In this document: in pieces, positions 37,950 to 48,302 of the stretch
Position numbering within the stretch: position 1 is the stretch's first letter
Layout of the letters: each line of letters opens with the position of its first letter
NCBI GenBank assembly: GCA_945910395.1
Contig: CAMDYX010000001.1
Coordinates: 124,001 to 188,000 of the forward strand
From: an uncultured Agathobacter sp.
GTDB lineage: Bacteria > Bacillota > Clostridia > Lachnospirales > Lachnospiraceae
Direction: 5' to 3'
Length of the DNA: 64,000 bases
The notes under the pieces: model-generated
What the model was told of the DNA's origin: nothing
Seen by the model: the letters and a program-made list of their open reading frames with translations, nothing else
Database searches by the model: none
Translations under genes and position numbers: made by a program

Positions 37950-39041
37950 CTACTCTAAATGTGAACTAGTCTTATCAAAATTATACATTTGAAAAACATT
38001 CACAATCCTAATCATTGATTTTCTTGCCCCATGCCTAAGAATTCGAACATATATACATTGTGGCACTATTTTTGACAATATCTGTTGAATCATTGAATTT
38101 CGATTTGCAGTATAGCTTCTCTTAATATACACTCCATCCCATAAAGATTTCTGAAAATATTCATTCCAAATTGGTGAGTATATATGATGATTTCCATTTT
38201 CCCAGGGTCTTCCAGCCGCCGGATCAGAGCAATGATATACGACAGGCTTATTCTTTCGAACCTCATTATACTCTATCTTTGAATAATAGTTTTTTTCATT
38301 CATCCCATATGCCGTACATAGATTTTTATATGTATACAGCATAACACGAGGATTTACATTATAGCGCATAGGAAGCGTAGATATCTCATTGTGCAAGACA
38401 CAATTAATCAAATCCTGATCAACAAAAGGGTACATTGCCTGCACTGTTCTCATATGTTCAATAATTCGTTCTGTACATCTTTTTGCTTCCCATGTAGCTA
38501 AATCAATTAACATAAATCCGGTATTGTAATATGCTGCATCCATTGGCAATTCAAGCAACGTTCGAATTTCCACACGATTATAGTCTTTTACCAGTCCAAT
38601 AGCTTTTCCCTGCAAATCCCACAAAAGAATTTCTTCCAATGATCCATCTATTATTAAATCACAATCGCAATATATTGCCCGCTCCACATTATATGGTTGC
38701 AAAAGTTTCTGTAAGTAAAGTCTAGCGTATGCACAGTAAGATTGCTTTTCCCCCCATCTTCCTGCTCCGGTATCTGCAATCTCTTTCAATTCCTTATCGA
38801 CATCAATGATATGTATTTCTCTATGATATTTTTCTGCACACGCTTCTAATCTTTCTCTACTTTGCTTACTTATGTTATCTGCAAGGAACCATACTCGAAG
38901 TTCTTCAATATCTGCATTATTCTCAAATACGCTTGTCATCGAAACTCCGGCTAGAAACACATAATTCTCGTCTGCAGCCCAAACTAAATCTAAGCATTTA
39001 TCCATGTTATAGTTTTCTTCCCTCTTTAAGAACCCACACAA
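37950..39041 (-). CDS. GT8 family glycosyltransferase
   Basis: 'DLVWAADENYVFLAGVSMTSVFENN', 'ERAIYCDCDLIIDGSLEEI', 'YYNTGFMLIDLATW'. Confidence 0.9.
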   Translation of the reverse strand: MCGFLKREENYNMDKCLDLVWAADENYVFLAGVSMTSVFENNADIEELRVWFLADNISKQSRERLEACAEKYHREIHIIDVDKELKEIADTGAGRWGEKQSYCAYARLYLQKLLQPYNVERAIYCDCDLIIDGSLEEILLWDLQGKAIGLVKDYNRVEIRTLLELPMDAAYYNTGFMLIDLATWEAKRCTERIIEHMRTVQAMYPFVDQDLINCVLHNEISTLPMRYNVNPRVMLYTYKNLCTAYGMNEKNYYSKIEYNEVRKNKPVVYHCSDPAAGRPWENGNHHIYSPIWNEYFQKSLWDGVYIKRSYTANRNSMIQQILSKIVPQCIYVRILRHGARKSMIRIVNVFQMYNFDKTSSHLE

Positions 39042-40050
39042 GCCATTGCAAATTTGCAGACCAATGTCTTGCCTTTATATAAAGCCATTCTGCTAATGGC
39101 ATAGGTAAAAATTTAAATAAAAGTCTAAAAAAACGTTCTGAATAATTCAATGGTGGATTTGGTTGTATTGGTTTCATATCATGCCATGGAGACATACTAC
39201 AATACTCCCACCACATATCATTTAGCCGATCCATACTTTCCTCTTCACACGGGCGGTATAAAAAAGTTCTAGCTAAATGAATGATTTCCGGTTTCTCATA
39301 AGCTTTTCTAATTTCTTCTTCAGTAAGAATCGGTGCATTATTGAAACGTACTCGATTATTTTGGGTAAAGTAATATGTCATTCCATATACATTATACTTT
39401 AAAGGTAATTGTTCATATTCCCCTATAAATTGCGTGCATAAAATTCCTTGATCTTTGCTTCCATATATATCACCATACTTTTTTATGTGTGTTAGTATTC
39501 TTTCTTCACAATTATGTTTTCGCCATTCAGGCAAATTGAAGTAAATCATCTCCGCAACACAATATTGAGCCGATTTCGGATATCTAGGGAATCGCATATA
39601 TTCGCTCCAGTTCATAGCAAAGGGTTGTCCCTTAAAGTCAAAATCTGCCAACTCTTCTAGCGAACCAGTCACTAACGTATCTGCTCCAATATGTAAAATC
39701 TTATCTACACTCTCATCATGTTCAAAAAATCGATTCAGTAACAGTTTGTAGTATGTAACCCAAGATCCTCTATGAGATGGTACATTCCAGCTTTCAACTT
39801 CTACTTTGCAAATCGAAGCGTCTAAAAACTTTAAATGAACATCTAAGTCCTCTCCTTTTCTGTTTTTCCTCTGCGAGACAATTCTATATTTTTCCCTATT
39901 TTCTTCACTCATATCTGGTGTAAGAACATATACATAATAAGCTATATTAGGCGTAGCATTTAACATTAAAGATGTAAATGCTACACCTGCCATAAACGCA
40001 AAATTATTATCGCATTGAAATAGTATATTTATTCTCTTTCTCATAACCAT
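39007..40050 (-). CDS. GT8-like glycosyltransferase
   Basis: 'NILFQCDNNFAFMAGVAFTSLMLNA', 'DKILHIGADTLVTGSLEEL', 'YFNLPEWRKHNCEERI'. Confidence 0.85.
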   Translation of the reverse strand: MVMRKRINILFQCDNNFAFMAGVAFTSLMLNATPNIAYYVYVLTPDMSEENREKYRIVSQRKNRKGEDLDVHLKFLDASICKVEVESWNVPSHRGSWVTYYKLLLNRFFEHDESVDKILHIGADTLVTGSLEELADFDFKGQPFAMNWSEYMRFPRYPKSAQYCVAEMIYFNLPEWRKHNCEERILTHIKKYGDIYGSKDQGILCTQFIGEYEQLPLKYNVYGMTYYFTQNNRVRFNNAPILTEEEIRKAYEKPEIIHLARTFLYRPCEEESMDRLNDMWWEYCSMSPWHDMKPIQPNPPLNYSERFFRLLFKFLPMPLAEWLYIKARHWSANLQWLVWVLKEGRKL

Positions 40051-40101
40051 ATAAATCCATCAAAACCATCTTCACAAAGTAACCGCCATTAGCTTAGGGT
40101 C

Positions 40102-41922
40102 CTACATATTCAACAATACTTCTGACTTTTTCTTTTGAATAATTTTTCCAGCCTTTATTTCATATATCTTATCACATTTTCTTATTGTAGAAAGTCTATG
40201 GGCAATGATAATTATTGTCTTCTCCCCCTGCAACGACTCAATTGACTCCATTATCGCCTGCTCTGTCTCACTATCAAGTGCGGATGTAGCTTCATCCAAT
40301 ACCAATATCTTTGGATCATTATATAATGCTCGAGCTATTGCAATTCTTTGTCGTTGTCCTCCTGACATTTTTACCCCACGTTCTCCAACAATTGTATCTA
40401 AACCACTTGGTGTTGCATCAACATACTCTTTCAACCTTGCCTTTTCTAATGCTTCCCATACTTTATTATCATCTACATTCTTTTCTCCAAATGCGACATT
40501 ATTACGTATAGTAGTATCCATCAAATAAATACTCTGAGGTACATATCCAATCTGTTTACTCCACCATTGTAGATGCTCATAAATATTAATTCCATCATAA
40601 GTTACACAACCAACCGCCGGTTCTAAAATTCCTAGAATAACATCTGCCAATGTTGTTTTCCCAGCACCTGACTCACCAATAATTGCAATTGATTCACCAT
40701 AATTGATTTCTAAACTTACACCATCTAAAACATTTTTATTTGAATTTCTATATTTCCAAATTACATTTTGAACCAAAAGAGAAGCGCCTTCGCTCGCATT
40801 ATGTTCTTCCATAATGCCACAATTAATCTGTTCCTTATTCAAATTATCCATAATGTTTTTATACTTTTCAAAATTCTCATGCGCTGAATTTAAAGCAGGA
40901 CGCAATGAAACAATATGGGTCAAATTGCTTGAAACAACGGCCAATGATGGAATTACCTTTATCATTGCAACACCAAAGGCCCCCATGATTGGAGTTGCCT
41001 GAATCATTTTTATTCCATCATTTCCAAATACCAAAACAACACAAAGAAGAATACTGATAATAAAAGTGGATTCTATTATTCTTGTAGGGCATCCTGGAAT
41101 AAAACCACTTACAATTGTCGCCTTTTCTAATTCAGAATAATCTTTTTCATATTTTTCACAGAAATAATCCGTCTTACCTGAAACCGCTATCTCTTTCATG
41201 CTATTTAATGATTCAAGAGCAGATTGATTCGTTTTTGCAGTTGAATTTCTTAACTTAATTCCAGCAATTCGCATAGGTTCTTTAAATGCATACGAAATAA
41301 TTCCCACTATAGTTGCCATCCCCACCATTGCTATGCATGTCAACTTTGGGGAAAGGTACAACAAGTATCCACATATAAATATAGATGTGATGGAATTAGA
41401 TGCTATTTGAACCAAGCAATCAATGGTCTTATAAACACCAGCCGTATCAGAATTTATTCCTCTCATCATTTGGCCAGAATTAAGTTCGATAAAGTCAATA
41501 TATGGGCTTCGCATATATGAATACAGCATTTTTACAGCCAAATCTTTTTGAATACCAACCCGATATTTCAATTGCAAATAATTCACAAATAGAGCATATA
41601 ATTCTTTAATTACAAAAAAAAATGCAAATGCTCCAACTATCATACAAATAATCTGGAAATTAGACTTGTCATCCAAATAAACCGCTATATACTTCCAATA
41701 TCTTCCTTCTCTTATAGTATCTATTTGCGTTAGAACAGATAAAAAAGGCACTATTAATGACACTCCGAAGGTTTCTAATACAGATAGTACAAATAGATTT
41801 AAAAAAACTACTATTCCTTGTTTTTTTTGCTTAATTTGTAAAATGTCTAAAATTTTTTTCCACACATCAATCAATGCTCGCACCGCATTCATATTTCTAT
41901 TTCCTTTTTCTCTTTCTATCAA
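40102..41922 (-). CDS. ABC transporter, fused permease/ATPase (PglK-like), paralogue of 19039-20817
   Basis: 'GESGAGKTT', 'IGYVPQSIYLMDTTIRNNVAFGE', 'MSGGQRQRIAIARALYNDPKILVLDEATSALD'. Confidence 0.9.
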   Translation of the reverse strand: MIEREKGNRNMNAVRALIDVWKKILDILQIKQKKQGIVVFLNLFVLSVLETFGVSLIVPFLSVLTQIDTIREGRYWKYIAVYLDDKSNFQIICMIVGAFAFFFVIKELYALFVNYLQLKYRVGIQKDLAVKMLYSYMRSPYIDFIELNSGQMMRGINSDTAGVYKTIDCLVQIASNSITSIFICGYLLYLSPKLTCIAMVGMATIVGIISYAFKEPMRIAGIKLRNSTAKTNQSALESLNSMKEIAVSGKTDYFCEKYEKDYSELEKATIVSGFIPGCPTRIIESTFIISILLCVVLVFGNDGIKMIQATPIMGAFGVAMIKVIPSLAVVSSNLTHIVSLRPALNSAHENFEKYKNIMDNLNKEQINCGIMEEHNASEGASLLVQNVIWKYRNSNKNVLDGVSLEINYGESIAIIGESGAGKTTLADVILGILEPAVGCVTYDGINIYEHLQWWSKQIGYVPQSIYLMDTTIRNNVAFGEKNVDDNKVWEALEKARLKEYVDATPSGLDTIVGERGVKMSGGQRQRIAIARALYNDPKILVLDEATSALDSETEQAIMESIESLQGEKTIIIIAHRLSTIRKCDKIYEIKAGKIIQKKKSEVLLNM

Positions 41923-42704
41923 ACACTATGCAATCCTTTTATATACTGCATATCTGAAATCACTTTACTGTTTTTACTACTCTGCAAATATGCCTTATTA
42001 ATATTCCTTAGGCTGATACATCTCTTCATTTTTTTTGAGCTAATAAATTTTGAAGTGAATAAGAACAAATTATTGTTAACCTGTATACAATTTTTATGAA
42101 ACAATTTTGCAATATATTCAAGAGTATTCATATCATAAAAAACAATATGCTGCCCGCTTTCAAAAGAAAAATACCACCAATTTACTCCCTCTTTTTCATA
42201 TGCCGATACAACTTGTGTGGAAATCAAAACGTTTTCAGCAATCGAAAACCAGTTTTTAAATGTTTCAATTGGATTGACTAAATGCTCGCAGACTTCAAAT
42301 GCAGAAAGAAATTCAACCTTCTGTCCACTCCATTCAAACATTCGTGCAAAAATGTTATTACAGTATTTATCTTCCCAAAAATAATTCCATCCCAAATCCC
42401 TCATAAGACGAGTAAAAATTCCATGTCCGCCCCCATAATCAAGTGCGCTTTCTATATTAGGGAAAAAGTCGCTTAAAACAGCGTTCAATATTTTGCTATA
42501 TCCAATATTTCTTACCATAATTCCGGTATCGATATCCGCAATTCCACTCTCTTCTCCATAAGCTTCTTCGAGCCAAAATGGTTGTTCTGTAAAAACAGCA
42601 CCACAACATTTGCACTTATAGTACGCTACTTCATACTTTTCCAATACCGTATGACAAAATATTTGTTCCGAATAATCATCATGGCATATAATGCATCTCA
42701 TCAC
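41919..42704 (-). CDS. Class I SAM-dependent methyltransferase with N-terminal Cys-rich motif
   Basis: 'CIICHDD...CKCCGAVF' plus 'ALDYGGGHGIFTRLMRDLG', 'FEVCEHLVNP'. Confidence 0.8.
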   Translation of the reverse strand: MMRCIICHDDYSEQIFCHTVLEKYEVAYYKCKCCGAVFTEQPFWLEEAYGEESGIADIDTGIMVRNIGYSKILNAVLSDFFPNIESALDYGGGHGIFTRLMRDLGWNYFWEDKYCNNIFARMFEWSGQKVEFLSAFEVCEHLVNPIETFKNWFSIAENVLISTQVVSAYEKEGVNWWYFSFESGQHIVFYDMNTLEYIAKLFHKNCIQVNNNLFLFTSKFISSKKMKRCISLRNINKAYLQSSKNSKVISDMQYIKGLHSV

Positions 42705-42786
42705 TATATTCCTTTCCCAGAGTTCCGCAGAAACACGTCCAATAGAAATTAATTTTATTAACTATTCCTTCAATTACTATTGTTTT

Positions 42787-43935
42787 TTATCTGACTTTTT
42801 CTCTGCTCACGTCTTCATACAATGCTAATAGTTTATTAACAATAGTTTCTGTTTCAAATTCCTCGGCTCTTTCGCGCCCTCTCTGTATATACTCATCTCT
42901 TATATCAGGAGTATCTACAATATAATTTAATTTGTTAGTAATATCCTGACTATCCATAGGGTCAAAATAAATTGCTGCTTCATCTGCTACCTCTGGAAAA
43001 CAACTTGCATTTGCCAGCAGAACTGGGCAATCGCATCTAAAAGCTTCTATTATTGGTAGGCCAAAGCCTTCATACAAAGAAGGAAATACAAATGCATATG
43101 CATGCCTATATAAAAAGCACAATTGCCAATCCGATACCTCCTTTTGAATTACATTTTTTTCTATATCGAGTTGCTTAATAAGTTCTCTTTCATCTTCGGT
43201 GAACGTCCCGCCCCCAACACATATCAAATAAAAATCTTGATGAGTCTTTTGGAATTGAGAATAAGCATTTATAAATGTTCCGAAATTTTTATATGCCTTA
43301 CGATTTCCAACAAAGAGAACATACTTTTCAGGAATCTGAATATTATTCTCTTCGCTAATGTCTTCTAGTTCATCTACTGCATAAACAACTTCCACCCTTT
43401 TACTATTCAAATCTGGATATATTTGTAATAGATCTTTTTTAGTATTCTCAGACACACATATTACCACATCTGCTGCTTCTAATATTTTTCTTTTTTTCTG
43501 TACTAACTCATCAAAGTAACTATATTCTGAAACAAATTTCTCTGGTATCATATCATGAATTGTTACCACTTTAACGCACTCATCAAACATATGATTGTTT
43601 ACCCAATACAAATCATAATAAGTTGAATGAAAGATATCTACTTTTCCATACTTTACAATTATTCCAGTTAATTTTTGGTTAATCCCAATTATTGCCTTCC
43701 TTAAAAATGGATTCGTAACATTTTTCCCATAATCCGGAACACCAATATTCCTAAAATAATGATTTTTTGATAAAAGCGCCGGAATCATTACTTTTACTTT
43801 TTTTTCTTTCAATTTTACCGCTAATACATAAAACAGACGTGAAATTCCACCGTATGTCTGCATTGTTACAGCTTGATAATCATATAGAATTTTCAAACCG
43901 TTTCCTCTCTTTCTATCGACTTTCTTGTTGTACAA
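42787..43935 (-). CDS. GT4 family glycosyltransferase
   Basis: 'YGGISRLFYVL', 'VSENTKKDLLQIYP', 'FVFPSLYEGFGLPIIEAFRCDCPVL'. Confidence 0.92.
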   Translation of the reverse strand: MYNKKVDRKRGNGLKILYDYQAVTMQTYGGISRLFYVLAVKLKEKKVKVMIPALLSKNHYFRNIGVPDYGKNVTNPFLRKAIIGINQKLTGIIVKYGKVDIFHSTYYDLYWVNNHMFDECVKVVTIHDMIPEKFVSEYSYFDELVQKKRKILEAADVVICVSENTKKDLLQIYPDLNSKRVEVVYAVDELEDISEENNIQIPEKYVLFVGNRKAYKNFGTFINAYSQFQKTHQDFYLICVGGGTFTEDERELIKQLDIEKNVIQKEVSDWQLCFLYRHAYAFVFPSLYEGFGLPIIEAFRCDCPVLLANASCFPEVADEAAIYFDPMDSQDITNKLNYIVDTPDIRDEYIQRGRERAEEFETETIVNKLLALYEDVSREKVR

Positions 43936-44618
43936 AAATGCACGTATTCCATAATCTGCATTTCAAATCATATCCGCATTTATCTAAATAAATACTTATC
44001 TCGTGGTTACAAATTTCTTTTAAAGATAATGCGCCATCAATTTCTATTGAAATAACACGTGGATGGTATTTATCCCAGTCATTGGATTGTAAAACATCAA
44101 AATCAAATCCCTCCACATCAATATCGAACAGTTCAATTGCTTGCCCTTTCGGTAAATTATTATCCAAAACGCTCTTCAACGAGCAAATAGGGATTTCTGT
44201 TTTACTTACAAGTTCAAATCCTTTCTCTATTGTTCTCTCCGCGCTATCCTTATCAAAAGTATTTAGTGCATTTTCCTTAAAAGACCAGTATGTCAGTTTT
44301 GTATCCCCTGAGCAATTGCCCAATCCAGTTTCTACTACAATATCCCTCGGCCGAAATTTATTGTATAAATCTTTCGTTCCGGGTAAAGCATCTATAACTA
44401 TTCCATCCCTTTTGATATAACTTGTAGGTATTGGAAAACCTAATCGGATGATTTGCTCCGCAATCGACATAAAATCCCATTGAAGTTCCAGAAAAAATCC
44501 TGTCGAAAATTCTCTCCTCCCCTTCCTGTGAATAGCAACGATTTATTTTTGCCTTCTCAAATTCCATTCTCTCTTTATCTACGCTTCGTAACCTATGTGC
44601 TTCGAATAAATTCCTCAT
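43913..44618 (-). pseudogene. FkbM-type methyltransferase split by a frameshift
   Basis: N-part 'CYSQEGEERIFDRIFSGTSMGFYVDCGANHPIRFSNTYKLYQKGWN' and C-part 'GIVIDALPGTKDLYNKFRPRDIVVETGL' join as '..QKGWNGIVIDALPG' if a TGGAA unit is restored at 44400-44406. Confidence 0.82.
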
Positions 44619-45553
44619 TTTCGTTTCTCCCAATATTTTTTTATGGCACTAATATAGAATCCTTTCAATCTTTTTTTTAAAAGTTTGTAACCTGTAGCAG
44701 GTTTAAAATTTTCTTGAAATTCCCTCATCAGTTTATCGTCTATCGCAACATGCTCCAATTGGTATGTAAAATTATCATTCAAAATAATTTTATATTTATC
44801 GGAAATACCTTCTGAAAAGTGCGCTCCTGATTGAAAGCCAATATTTTTTACCAAAGATTTCTTTGGAAGAATCGTATATTGATTATCCCGACATTGTTGA
44901 AAATTCCATTGAACATCCCATGTGTCTAATTTTCCTTCATATTGAGCTTTCAGCATTTCATACATATCTTCTCCGCTGCAGGCAACTCTTGTCTGCAGTA
45001 GCTTATCTGACAAATACTCCTCATACCAATTCATTTCAAAATCAATTCTATTCCAACGATTTTCCCAGGACGCCCACCCCCAACTACATACTCGATATGA
45101 AGCATACACGTCATGTCTATACTTTTTTAGTGGCTTATCTAATCCAAAAGAACATCCTCCAATTGCCCATACAGTAGCATCCTTCTCATAGAATTCCAAA
45201 GCATCGTTCATAAATTGAAGGAAATTGTGTGCAACTATCAAATCGTCCTCTACTACAATTATTTTTTTATATTTATTAATAACCTCTGATACGCCAGAAA
45301 CGATTGATGTCTTTAGCCCTTTATTCTGATCACTTAGTTGTACATGTACCTTTCCGAAATTATTTTTTCCTTCAAAAGAATGGATGACTTCTCTTACCTT
45401 CATTACACCCTCATAATCATCCTTTCCCTTAAAGCCATCAGAAAAAATAAACATTTCGGTTTGCTTAGCCAAGTCATTCTTATCCAAGCTTTCCAACGCT
45501 TCTGACAATAAATCAGCTCTATTATATGCGAATACTGCGACTGGTGCTACCAT
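44615..45553 (-). CDS. GT2/GNT-I-like glycosyltransferase
   Basis: 'VAVFAYNRADLLSEALESL', 'IIVVEDDLIVAHNFLQFMNDAL', 'SWGWASWENRW'. Confidence 0.8.
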   Translation of the reverse strand: MVAPVAVFAYNRADLLSEALESLDKNDLAKQTEMFIFSDGFKGKDDYEGVMKVREVIHSFEGKNNFGKVHVQLSDQNKGLKTSIVSGVSEVINKYKKIIVVEDDLIVAHNFLQFMNDALEFYEKDATVWAIGGCSFGLDKPLKKYRHDVYASYRVCSWGWASWENRWNRIDFEMNWYEEYLSDKLLQTRVACSGEDMYEMLKAQYEGKLDTWDVQWNFQQCRDNQYTILPKKSLVKNIGFQSGAHFSEGISDKYKIILNDNFTYQLEHVAIDDKLMREFQENFKPATGYKLLKKRLKGFYISAIKKYWEKRK

Positions 45554-45568
45554 TGAATTCTCTCCTAA

Positions 45569-46477
45569 TTAATGAATTAATCCTACTCTTTTCAAGAATC
45601 GCAAAACATTATGATATAGAAAATACGAAATTGTAATCCAGGGTTCTGTAAAATGGTAATTGAAAAGTGCTGGAATGCATGCCTTTTTCCCCCCTTGAAG
45701 CTGTATTCCATATGCAGGTCTTAACTTTCCTTGTTTATCAATAAAATAAGGCTTTCTGTCTTTCTTTATCATTTTTTTCATTGTATTCCGAAACGGATGA
45801 GTCTGCATTGTAAATCTACCATTATCATCTAAACCGATATTAGAATCAAACCATCCTTCATACTTGTCTTCATAAAAATCGTATACCTTAAAACTTTTCT
45901 GATTTTGATTCCACAAATATACTAATGTCATATCACATATTCCACCATATATTCCCTCTTTCTTATGTGCCTCTATTTTTGGAATAAAAACCTCTACAGA
46001 ATTAGCATAAGTATATATCATATAATTAATCAGGCTTTCCAACACATCTATGGTAAAATACATAACTGCAGGACATATACTCCACGCATATTTCCATGCT
46101 GAAGGCAACATAGTCATCGCAGCATCATAGTCCTCAAAATTCCAATTACTCAAATCAACATACAACATTTCATCGCTATCCACCATAATCGCCGATGAGA
46201 GATTACTTCTCTTTAGGAACTCATATATAACAAAATATCTTCGGAAACAAGCCAGCTCATAGTTTTCTGGATTTGGTGACATGTGCCTATACACTTTTAC
46301 AAACTGATCCCACTTTTCGTTCAAATAATCGAATTGATTGTATCCTTCAGAAGCAACATTTATGTTACTCTCGTCTCCTAATAGTATAACTCTCTCGCAG
46401 CATCTCTCTGCCTGTTTAATTGTTCGTTTTAAATAGTATTGTTTCCCTGTATGCACAAAAAAAACTGGTCTGCTCAT
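45569..46477 (-). CDS. Putative glycosyltransferase
   Basis: 'SSAIMVDSDEMLYVDLSNW' DxD-like motif; neighbours are glycosyltransferases. Confidence 0.5.
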   Translation of the reverse strand: MSRPVFFVHTGKQYYLKRTIKQAERCCERVILLGDESNINVASEGYNQFDYLNEKWDQFVKVYRHMSPNPENYELACFRRYFVIYEFLKRSNLSSAIMVDSDEMLYVDLSNWNFEDYDAAMTMLPSAWKYAWSICPAVMYFTIDVLESLINYMIYTYANSVEVFIPKIEAHKKEGIYGGICDMTLVYLWNQNQKSFKVYDFYEDKYEGWFDSNIGLDDNGRFTMQTHPFRNTMKKMIKKDRKPYFIDKQGKLRPAYGIQLQGGKKACIPALFNYHFTEPWITISYFLYHNVLRFLKRVGLIH

Positions 46478-46559
46478 TATTACTTTTCCTATCCTTTTAT
46501 CTTCTATTGTCTTGCTCCCTTTCAGATACTATATTTCCATTACTAGCTTATAAAGTTCT

Positions 46560-47543
46560 TTAATTCAACTCTAATGTATTAAAAATTCTAATATAGAGAG
46601 TCAATAACCCATAATGACTTTGTTGCAAAAGTTTACATATTTTCTTTTCATTTTTATTTAGCTTTGCTATATTTCCATTTCTTAACACATACTGCATTTC
46701 TTCTGTATTTGCAAGCATTTTCAATTTATTCTTATTGGGTAGCGCGGCAACTAAAAAAAGTATTCTTTCCGACAATATTTTTTGATCTAGCATTTCTAAT
46801 AATTGAGAGTACCCATCAAAAGACTGATGGAGCCTTCTATATGTCAAGGCATAACTTTGCGCTTTAATAAATGCTCCTCTACCAGAGGGAGATCGATGTT
46901 CTAGCCGATAGTGATATCCTGGAATGTTCAGCATATAAATACTTTCCGCCTCCATAATAGCAGGATAAGCAGCTTGCATATCATTACTTACTTGTGTATG
47001 TAAATCCACATTCTCTATATGTTTTTTTACTTTGTCAACCCTAAAAATTTTTCCCCAAAGTGACGGAGCTATAGAAAAAATATCATTTTTTAATGTTTCT
47101 AACTCTTCTTCACGATAGATTTTGGTTTCAAATTCTTTTCCAACTATTTCTTGACAATCTCTTGACTCTTTTATGTACATATTATCACATACAATATCTA
47201 CTTTTTCTTCAATCGCCTTTTCCATCATACATGCATATAAATTTTCATCCACCCAATCATCTCCATCTGGAAATGTAATATATTGTTTCGCTGATGCTCT
47301 TATACCTGCTTTTCTAGCATGAGCAGCTCCTTTGTGCTCTATTTTTACCACTTTTATTCTAGCATCAGCTTTAGCAAATTTCTGTATTATTTCCAAACTA
47401 TTGTCAGTAGACCCGTCATCAACAACAATAATTTCCATATTTTTAAATGTTTGATTACAGATACTATCTAAGCATTTTGCAATAAACTCCTCATTATTAT
47501 AATTTGTTACAACAACGCTCAAGCCCTCCTGCAATTCTACCAT
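46560..47543 (-). CDS. GT2 family glycosyltransferase
   Basis: 'LSVVVTNYNNEEFIAKCLDSICNQTFKNMEIIVVDDGSTDNSLEII'. Confidence 0.92.
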   Translation of the reverse strand: MVELQEGLSVVVTNYNNEEFIAKCLDSICNQTFKNMEIIVVDDGSTDNSLEIIQKFAKADARIKVVKIEHKGAAHARKAGIRASAKQYITFPDGDDWVDENLYACMMEKAIEEKVDIVCDNMYIKESRDCQEIVGKEFETKIYREEELETLKNDIFSIAPSLWGKIFRVDKVKKHIENVDLHTQVSNDMQAAYPAIMEAESIYMLNIPGYHYRLEHRSPSGRGAFIKAQSYALTYRRLHQSFDGYSQLLEMLDQKILSERILFLVAALPNKNKLKMLANTEEMQYVLRNGNIAKLNKNEKKICKLLQQSHYGLLTLYIRIFNTLELN

Positions 47544-47582
47544 TTGCTGCTTACTCCTTTTGCATAAAAAGTATTTTATCTA

Positions 47583-48302
47583 CTATAATTTCCTTGCCCT
47601 AACCATATAACCAAAACACAGCAATTCATTTGAATTGTTATCTGATATAATATGCTTTTTAAAAGTAAAAATCAGAGCATAAGCTAGTAGTCTCATGATT
47701 AAACACTTTTTCCCCGTATACCTTACAAGGACATCATGAATTCGAAGAATTTCCTGTCTCATATATGCAAAAAAGTTACCATTTGGCACTATTTCTAATA
47801 TCTCGAACCCTGAATCTAATAATACTTTTTTATACCAATATTCACTAAATCCCGTAGAATAATGATAAGGTGCAAAGTGGGTCAGGCTACAAAAGGGAGC
47901 CGTAATTAGTAAAATTCCATCTTCCTTTAATATTCGGCTAAATTCCTTGATCGCCAATTCAGGATATGGTAGATGTTCTAATACTTCAGAACATAAAATG
48001 GCATCAAATTCAGAATCTTGAACTGGAATATCTATAATATCACTTACAATATCGATTTCGTTAATATCCCATTCTTCATGTTGCAAACCTTTACCATTTT
48101 CATCTCCCTTATATTCGCAAAAATCTTGTGATATATATTCTAGATGATTACAGCACTTTTTCCACTTTAACTCTCCAGCTCCAGCATCTAGTATTTTCAT
48201 CCCCGGAGCGAGTTCGCTTAGGTTCTTTTCAATCCACTTATTTCTCTCTTTAGAATTTGTATCTTGGCCAACTAAAAAATCATATAATGACATAACTCTC
48301 AT
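47583..48302 (-). CDS. Class I SAM-dependent methyltransferase
   Basis: 'MKILDAGAGELKW', 'FDAILCSEVLEHLPYPELAIKEFSRILKEDGILLITAPF'. Confidence 0.85.
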   Translation of the reverse strand: MRVMSLYDFLVGQDTNSKERNKWIEKNLSELAPGMKILDAGAGELKWKKCCNHLEYISQDFCEYKGDENGKGLQHEEWDINEIDIVSDIIDIPVQDSEFDAILCSEVLEHLPYPELAIKEFSRILKEDGILLITAPFCSLTHFAPYHYSTGFSEYWYKKVLLDSGFEILEIVPNGNFFAYMRQEILRIHDVLVRYTGKKCLIMRLLAYALIFTFKKHIISDNNSNELLCFGYMVRARKL

